Assembly: GCA_003232445.1 (NCBI GenBank)
Contig: QIJM01000650.1
Coordinates: 1-11,610, forward strand
Source of the DNA: Paraglaciecola arctica
GTDB taxonomy: Bacteria > Pseudomonadota > Gammaproteobacteria > Enterobacterales > Alteromonadaceae
DNA length: 11,610 nt
Reading direction: 5' to 3'
Under the pieces are notes generated by a model. The model searched no databases. It was not told the origin of the DNA and was given only the letters and a program-made list of their open reading frames with translations. Below are positions 6,758 to 11,610 of the stretch, piece after piece. The translations under genes and the position numbers were made by a program. Position 1 is the first letter of the stretch. Every line of letters starts with the position of its first letter.

Positions 6758-9046
6758 TCAAATCCCGGCGCGCACTAAACCGCCTAAACCAACTGATTCA
6801 AGGTATAGGTTTATTTCTTCTCGTACATCTTGAGGATTATTTAAGGTTAACACCTTGGCCAACAATTGCTCAGCACTGCCCCGATGAATATTACGAATAA
6901 TCCATTTCACTTTGAGTAAGTTGTGATTATTCATGCTGAGTTTTCTATATCCCATGCCAAGTAGTAACACCACGCCACCGGGCTCTCCAGCTAATTCACC
7001 ACACACAGTCACAGGCACCTGCAACAAGTCAGAATGTTTAGCAATAGTATGTAAGGCAGTTAGTACTGCTGGGTGATAACTATCGTATAAATTAGCCACA
7101 CGTGGATTGTTGCGGTCTACTGCTAATAAATATTGGGTTAAATCGTTACTGCCTACAGAGAAAAAGTCTACGATTTTAGATAACTGTGGTAATTGATAAA
7201 GAACGGCAGGAACTTCAAGCATCACCCCAATTTTAGGCATACGTAGACTTTCGCCCTGCTCTTGAGCCTCTTCTTTAACCTCATAAAAAGCTTGCCTAAT
7301 AAGACGTTTAGCCTCACTGACTTCACTTACCGACGTTATCATCGGCAACATAATACTCAAGTTTTCTAAACCAATACTGGCTCGCAGCATTGCCCGAATT
7401 TGCACTAAAAAAATTTCAGGGTGATCTAGGGTCAAGCGAATTCCACGCCAGCCAAGAAATGGATTTTCTTCAGAAATAGGAAAATAAGGTAAAGGCTTAT
7501 CTCCTCCTACATCTAAAGTGCGCATGGTAAAAGGCTTGTTTGGTTCAGCTTCAAGTAAGCTTTTGTATAACTCTACTTGCTCATGCTCAGTAGGAAATCG
7601 TTCACGCATCATAAAGGGGATTTCGGTACGAAACAGACCTACACCATCGGAATGCGGATTATCATTTTTTTCTGTTTCAAGTGACAAACCCGCATTGGTA
7701 AACAATCGCAATTCACAATTGTCGGTAGTGATAGCGGGTAAAGTATCTTCTGAATAAATACGCTCAGATAATAATTGCTCCTCAAGCACTAGCTGATCGA
7801 ACTCGTACCTAATGGTGACATTTGGCGAAACAATCACATCACCGGTATAGCCATCCAGTAAAATTTCTTTTTCGTTCAACAAAGCAATAGGTATATTGCT
7901 CAGCCCCATCACAGCCGGCACTCCCATGGCTCTGGCCATAATGGCCGCATGAGAGTTGCTTGAACCACGCATAGAAACGATGCCCATGAGTTTTTCACTT
8001 GGAAACTCGGCCAACATCACGGCGGTGACTTCTTCGGCAATCAGAATGGTGTGTTCTGGGATCTCGCGTTTTACGTTTTTGTCAGCTGTTATACCTAATA
8101 CATTAGCCAACACCCTATTGCCCATGTCTTCAACATCTACAGCACGTTCGCGCATGTAAGGGTCATTCATAGCTTGGAATTGACGAATATAATTCTCTAC
8201 TACCATTTTTAAAGATGTAGGCGCATCCCATCCAGATTTAATTTCTTTCTCAACGTCTTGACCTAAGCTGTTTGCATCGAGTAAGTGGTAATAAAGCTGA
8301 AAAATAGCGCGCACATCATCAGGTACTTCACCTTGAATTCGCTCAGATAACACTGCCATGTCCGCCTGCGTTTGTTTCACTGCCTGACGGTAATTTTGAA
8401 CTTGGATCTGCTGATTTTTACTGCGCTTAGGAACATGATTGTGAATACTCACCATCATGTCTTGTAAATAACCCACACCACTGGCTAATCCAGAAGAGCC
8501 CGGCACGCCCTTTAGAGATTTTTGCCAGTCTTTAGGGATATTTTCTTGTAAAAGATTAATCGAACCGCGCGCTTTAGCATTGGCAATTTCAACCGCTAAT
8601 TGCATCGCAAGTGTCACCAAAAATGCTTCTTCGTCTTCACTAAAGCGTCTTTTATGCTGCTGCTGAAGAGTTAACACGCCCAATACTTTGCGCTGATGGA
8701 TTATCGGCGCACCTAAAAAGGCATGGTAATTTTCTTCTTGTACTTCTGGGTATTGTTTAAAACGAGGGTGTCTTTGAGCATCACTAATATTGAGAGGCTC
8801 TTCACGTTGACCAATCAAGCCTACCAAACCTTCAGAGAAACCAATAGAAACTTGGCCTACAGCAGTTTTCGCCAAACCTTCAGCCGCGACCAACATAAAA
8901 TGTTGCTGCTCGTAATCAGCCAAATAAATACTACATGAGTCGACTTTTAAAGCTTCTATCAACCTATTTGCCAAACAGCTTAACGCATCATCAAATACGG
9001 GAATTTGATTCACTTCTTGAACGATGCGTTTGAGCGTGGTTAGCAT
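6758..9046 (-). CDS. ptsP: Phosphoenolpyruvate-protein phosphotransferase PtsP (enzyme I-Ntr)
   Basis: First enzyme of the nitrogen-related phosphotransferase system: it autophosphorylates from PEP and passes phosphate to NPr (PtsO), a regulatory chain linked to nitrogen, potassium and envelope control. It has 762 residues (E. coli PtsP 748). Domains in order are an N-terminal GAF sensor (about 1-160, with SCSIYLADYEQQHFMLVAAEGL and GAPIIHQRKVLGVLTLQQ), the NPr-binding N-terminal EI domain (about 170-300), the mobile phosphohistidine domain with His366 in GSSNSHAAIMARAMG, and a C-terminal PEP-binding TIM barrel (about 420-715) with DGVGLFRTEIPFM, MRTLDVGGDKPLPY, FFSVGSNDLTQY and the acid/base Cys682 in VTVCGELAGEPGG. 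All key residues are present. The GAF domain distinguishes it from sugar-PTS PtsI. It lies 38 bases after rppH, as in other gammaproteobacteria, and is probably cotranscribed with it. Confidence 0.97.
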   Translation of the reverse strand: MLTTLKRIVQEVNQIPVFDDALSCLANRLIEALKVDSCSIYLADYEQQHFMLVAAEGLAKTAVGQVSIGFSEGLVGLIGQREEPLNISDAQRHPRFKQYPEVQEENYHAFLGAPIIHQRKVLGVLTLQQQHKRRFSEDEEAFLVTLAMQLAVEIANAKARGSINLLQENIPKDWQKSLKGVPGSSGLASGVGYLQDMMVSIHNHVPKRSKNQQIQVQNYRQAVKQTQADMAVLSERIQGEVPDDVRAIFQLYYHLLDANSLGQDVEKEIKSGWDAPTSLKMVVENYIRQFQAMNDPYMRERAVDVEDMGNRVLANVLGITADKNVKREIPEHTILIAEEVTAVMLAEFPSEKLMGIVSMRGSSNSHAAIMARAMGVPAVMGLSNIPIALLNEKEILLDGYTGDVIVSPNVTIRYEFDQLVLEEQLLSERIYSEDTLPAITTDNCELRLFTNAGLSLETEKNDNPHSDGVGLFRTEIPFMMRERFPTEHEQVELYKSLLEAEPNKPFTMRTLDVGGDKPLPYFPISEENPFLGWRGIRLTLDHPEIFLVQIRAMLRASIGLENLSIMLPMITSVSEVSEAKRLIRQAFYEVKEEAQEQGESLRMPKIGVMLEVPAVLYQLPQLSKIVDFFSVGSNDLTQYLLAVDRNNPRVANLYDSYHPAVLTALHTIAKHSDLLQVPVTVCGELAGEPGGVVLLLGMGYRKLSMNNHNLLKVKWIIRNIHRGSAEQLLAKVLTLNNPQDVREEINLYLESVGLGGLVRAGI

Positions 9047-9084
9047 AAGACTTATTTATCTCTCATGTATATCTGATCCGGTAA

Positions 9085-9615
9085 TTAAGCCTTCCTACGC
9101 CGCTTTGATTTTTGATAGTTACCTTGATTTTGCCCTACGCTTTCGGGCATAGCCGTAGGTGAAAACTCTTTCATCACACGGCGATACACATCCCGTTTGA
9201 AAGACACCACATTACGCACCGGATACCAAAAACTCACCCAGCGCCAGTCGTCAAATTCAGGATGGCCTGATTGTAATAAATCCACATCCTCTTCTTTACA
9301 GACAAGTTGCAGTAAAAACCACTTCTGCTTTTGTCCAATACAAACAGGGTAGCTCCCCTGCCTAATCAATCGTTTAGGCAGTTTGTAACGCAACCAATTA
9401 TTGGTGACAGCCAGAATTTTTACATGTTCTGGCCTTAAACCTACTTCTTCATGGAGTTCGCGATACATTGTTTGCTCGGCAGTTTCACCTTCATCGATTC
9501 CGCCTTGCGGAAACTGCCAGGAATGTTGCCCATAACGTCTAGCCCAAAAAACCTGGCCTAACTCATTGCAAATCACTATGCCAACATTGGCGCGGAATCC
9601 TTCGGCATCAATCAC
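9085..9615 (-). CDS. rppH: RNA pyrophosphohydrolase
   Basis: Nudix hydrolase that removes pyrophosphate from the 5' end of triphosphorylated transcripts, priming them for RNase E decay. The length, 176 residues, equals that of E. coli RppH. The Nudix box is complete (residues 38-60): Gly38, Glu44, Arg52, Glu53, Glu56, Glu57 and Gly59 in the GX5EX7REUXEEXGU pattern. Family blocks MID-EGFRANVGIVI, WARRYGQHSWQFPQGG, NWLRYKLPKRLIRQ, CIGQKQKWFLLQLV and the C-terminal YPVRNVVSFKRDVYRRVMKEF are clear. The start codon is GTG at 9615, supported by CGGGAG five bases upstream (9626-9621) and by the N-terminal match to E. coli. A basic tail (KSKRRRKA) ends the protein. First gene of the rppH-ptsP-thyA run, divergent from mutH. 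Confidence 0.97.
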   Translation of the reverse strand: MIDAEGFRANVGIVICNELGQVFWARRYGQHSWQFPQGGIDEGETAEQTMYRELHEEVGLRPEHVKILAVTNNWLRYKLPKRLIRQGSYPVCIGQKQKWFLLQLVCKEEDVDLLQSGHPEFDDWRWVSFWYPVRNVVSFKRDVYRRVMKEFSPTAMPESVGQNQGNYQKSKRRRKA

Positions 9616-9718
9616 TTAGACTCCCGAGAACTCATTTCTTTTAATGTCATTCATTCTTCCATAAACTACTGCGCATTCAAAGGAATAAAAAAAGTATTAA
9701 ACAAGTAAAAGTGTCCAA
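9616..9718. promoter_or_regulatory. Divergent promoter region, rppH / mutH
   Basis: A 103-bp AT-rich gap between divergent genes should contain both promoters. I could not pick a convincing -35/-10 pair on either strand. The rppH ribosome-binding site CGGGAG is at 9621-9626 (minus strand); no clear Shine-Dalgarno precedes mutH. Confidence 0.4.
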
Positions 9719-10405
9719 ATGAAAATATTTAGCATGCCAAAAGCCGAACCCAGAACTATCCAAGAGCTGATGCAAAGAGCAGAAGCGCTGGCAGGGCTAA
9801 CCCTAGGTGAAGTCGCCAAATTAGCGAATGTGAAAGTACCGGTAAACTTCAAACGAGAAAAGGGCTGGACAGGTCAACTCATTGAACTTTGCCTAGGTGC
9901 CAGCGCAGGGTCTAAGACCCAACAAGACTTCGCCAAATTAGGCATAGAGTTAAAAACCATTCCCATAGACGAACACGGTAAACCTTTAGAAACCACCTAT
10001 GTATGTTATGCACCACTTACCGATATAGCTGGCATAGAATGGTCAACCAGCAGTGTCAAAAATAAAATTCAACAAGTACTCTGGGTGCCTATTGATGGCA
10101 GAAGAGCAGTCGCGCCACAAGATAGATGCATCGCTAGCCCATTTTTATGGTCGCCCGATGCAGTACAAGACAATCAACTACGCACTGACTGGGAAGAGTT
10201 GATGGAAATGATTGCTCTTGGTCAAATAGAAAACATTACCGCGAGGCACGGTCAATACTTGCAACTTCGCCCCAAGGCCGCCAATGGCGATGTATTAACT
10301 GAAGCTATTGGTAAAAATGGTCAGATCATTTACACCAGACCAAGAGGATTCTATTTGAGAAAAGAATTTACCGGAAAAATCCTACAGACTTTTTTTAAGA
10401 ATTAA
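9719..10405 (+). CDS. mutH: DNA mismatch repair endonuclease MutH
   Basis: Methyl-directed mismatch repair nicking enzyme: activated by MutS and MutL, it cuts the unmethylated strand at hemimethylated GATC, so the host should also carry Dam. The product has 228 residues (E. coli 229). The restriction-enzyme-like active site is conserved at the same numbering as E. coli: Glu56, Asp70 in SKTQQDFAKLG, and Glu77 and Lys79 in IELKTIPID. Further conserved blocks are FKREKGWTGQLIELCLGASAGSK in the N-terminal arm (residues 44-66), PLETTYVCYAPLT, VLWVPIDG, SPFLWSPD, DWEELMEMIALGQIE, ITARHGQYLQLRPKAANG and PRGFYLRKEFT. ATG 9719 is taken as the start because it gives the E. coli-like numbering; Met6 is an alternative, and neither has a strong Shine-Dalgarno. 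Adjacency to rppH and ptsP is conserved in gammaproteobacteria. Confidence 0.97.
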   Translation: MKIFSMPKAEPRTIQELMQRAEALAGLTLGEVAKLANVKVPVNFKREKGWTGQLIELCLGASAGSKTQQDFAKLGIELKTIPIDEHGKPLETTYVCYAPLTDIAGIEWSTSSVKNKIQQVLWVPIDGRRAVAPQDRCIASPFLWSPDAVQDNQLRTDWEELMEMIALGQIENITARHGQYLQLRPKAANGDVLTEAIGKNGQIIYTRPRGFYLRKEFTGKILQTFFKN

Positions 10406-10482
10406 GAACATTAGCGACAAGATTGAGCTTGATACCCATACCACCTCAAACTTATCGCCAAATGTTTGATTGGCATCGACTC

Positions 10483-11610
10483 TTAATTCGGCGTTCTTAA
10501 CACCATCAATCTAATTTCAGTCATGTCTTCCATGGCAAAGGTAATGCCTTCCCGACCTAAGCCTGACTCTTTTACTCCGCCGTAAGGCATGTTGTCTACT
10601 CGCCAACTTGGCACGTCGCCTATCACCACGCCACCCACATCTAATTCGTCCCATGCTTTATGGGCTTTGTAGATATCCCTAGTGAATACGCCAGCTTGCA
10701 GGCCAAATTGGCTGTTATTGACTTCTTTAAGTGCTTCATCAAAATCACTGAATGAACTGATAATAGACACTGGGCCAAAAGCTTCTTCGGTATTGATAGC
10801 CGCATCATTTGGTACGTTATCTAATAAAGTGGCTTGTAACATATTGCCGTCGCGCTTACCGCCACATAATAAATTGGCACCCGCTGCAACAGCTTCTTGT
10901 ACCCAATTGTCGAGTCGTGAGGCTTCTGATTCTGAAATCATTGGTCCAATGAAGGTATCTTCATTCAATGGGTCGCCATGTACTAAATTCGCGACCTTAT
11001 CGGTGTAACGTTGCTTGAATTCAGCGTAGATTGACTCATGTACAATCACTCTTTGTACGCTAATACAACTTTGACCAGACTGGTAATAAGCACCAAATAC
11101 AATACGTTCGATGGCATCGTCTAAATCTGTGTCAGCATCGACCACACACGCCGCATTACCGCCAAGCTCTAGAATAACAGGCTTTTTACCCGCTTTAGCT
11201 TTTAGCTCCCAACCTACCTGAGGTGAGCCAGTAAAGCTAAGCAACTTAAATCTGTCATCGGTAGTGAATAAATCAGCACCGTCACGGCTACACGGTAAAA
11301 TGGAGAATGCGCCTTTAGGCAAATCAGTTTCGGCTAAAATTTCCCCCATAATAAGCGCACCTAGCGGCGTTCTGCTGGCTGGCTTAAGCACAAAAGCACA
11401 ACCTGTGGCGATAGCAGGTGCCACCTTATGTGCAGCTAAGTTTAACGGGAAGTTAAAAGGCGAGATAAACGAACATGGACCGATAGGCACACGTTTATAC
11501 ATACCTGTATAACCTTTAGCACGAGGCGTGATTTCAAGGTTTATGACTTCACCATGCATACGCACAGATTCTTCAGCAGCAATTCTAAAGGTATCAATTA
11601 ACCTTGTCAC
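10483..11610 (-). CDS. NAD(P)-dependent aldehyde dehydrogenase, N-terminus beyond the window
   Basis: Member of the aldehyde dehydrogenase superfamily, which oxidises an aldehyde to the acid (or acyl-phosphate/CoA in some subfamilies) with NAD(P). The visible 375 residues lack roughly 100 N-terminal residues of a typical 475-480-residue enzyme. The GTG at the window edge is just the first codon seen, not a supported start. Motifs are the Rossmann-side ISPFNFPLNLAAHKVAPAIATG and KPASRTPLGA, the loop FTGSPQVG, catalytic Glu148 in ILELGGNAA, catalytic Cys182 in GQSCISVQR (34 residues after the Glu, as usual), EEAFGPV and the C-terminal MPYGGVKESGLGREG. Sequence flavour is of the broad lactaldehyde/GapN/phosphonoacetaldehyde dehydrogenase-like group; substrate cannot be assigned. 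It converges on mutH and has no visible link to the uronate genes. Confidence 0.9.
   Translation of the reverse strand: MTRLIDTFRIAAEESVRMHGEVINLEITPRAKGYTGMYKRVPIGPCSFISPFNFPLNLAAHKVAPAIATGCAFVLKPASRTPLGALIMGEILAETDLPKGAFSILPCSRDGADLFTTDDRFKLLSFTGSPQVGWELKAKAGKKPVILELGGNAACVVDADTDLDDAIERIVFGAYYQSGQSCISVQRVIVHESIYAEFKQRYTDKVANLVHGDPLNEDTFIGPMISESEASRLDNWVQEAVAAGANLLCGGKRDGNMLQATLLDNVPNDAAINTEEAFGPVSIISSFSDFDEALKEVNNSQFGLQAGVFTRDIYKAHKAWDELDVGGVVIGDVPSWRVDNMPYGGVKESGLGREGITFAMEDMTEIRLMVLRTPN

Noticed and set aside
10457..10474. Hairpin GCCAA...TTGGC between mutH and the aldehyde dehydrogenase gene, considered as a bidirectional terminator.
   Set aside because: The stem is only five pairs with an eight-base loop, and no T-tract follows on either strand.

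Overview
The window looks like chromosomal DNA from a moderately AT-rich marine gammaproteobacterium, most likely Alteromonadales (an Alteromonas, Paraglaciecola or Glaciecola relative). This rests on mutH, rppH and ptsP in the enterobacterial-type order, on protein similarity recalled from memory, and on the pairing with a uronate-degradation locus. No database was consulted.

Left part (1-5775): a hexuronate (glucuronate) catabolic locus in two divergent arms. On the minus strand, uxaC (glucuronate isomerase) overlaps uxuB (fructuronate reductase) by one base; uxuB runs off the left edge. On the plus strand are kdgK (2-keto-3-deoxygluconate kinase), uxuA (mannonate dehydratase) and a GntR/FadR-family regulator of UxuR/ExuR type. 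Together they encode D-glucuronate -> D-fructuronate -> D-mannonate -> KDG -> KDG-6-phosphate. The aldolase (eda/kdgA) and a transporter are not in view. The 233-bp region between uxaC and kdgK carries a perfect 19-bp palindrome, TGGTAAGGCCGCCTTACCA, a good candidate operator for the regulator. A matching half-site lies just upstream of a good sigma70-like promoter before uxuA. kdgK is frameshifted close to its 3' end: the conserved C-terminal segment is present but in another frame.

Middle and right (5886-10405): a conserved housekeeping block, thyA, ptsP and rppH on the minus strand with mutH divergent. It matches the E. coli thyA-lgt-ptsP-rppH-mutH order except that lgt is absent between ptsP and thyA; only 38 bp separate them.

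Right edge (10483-11610): the C-terminal three quarters of an NAD(P)-dependent aldehyde dehydrogenase on the minus strand, convergent with mutH.

No tRNA, rRNA, CRISPR array, insertion sequence or phage gene was recognised. I see no undescribed multi-gene system. The features most worth a second look are the broken kdgK, the structured and repeat-rich regulatory DNA of the uronate locus, and the missing lgt.
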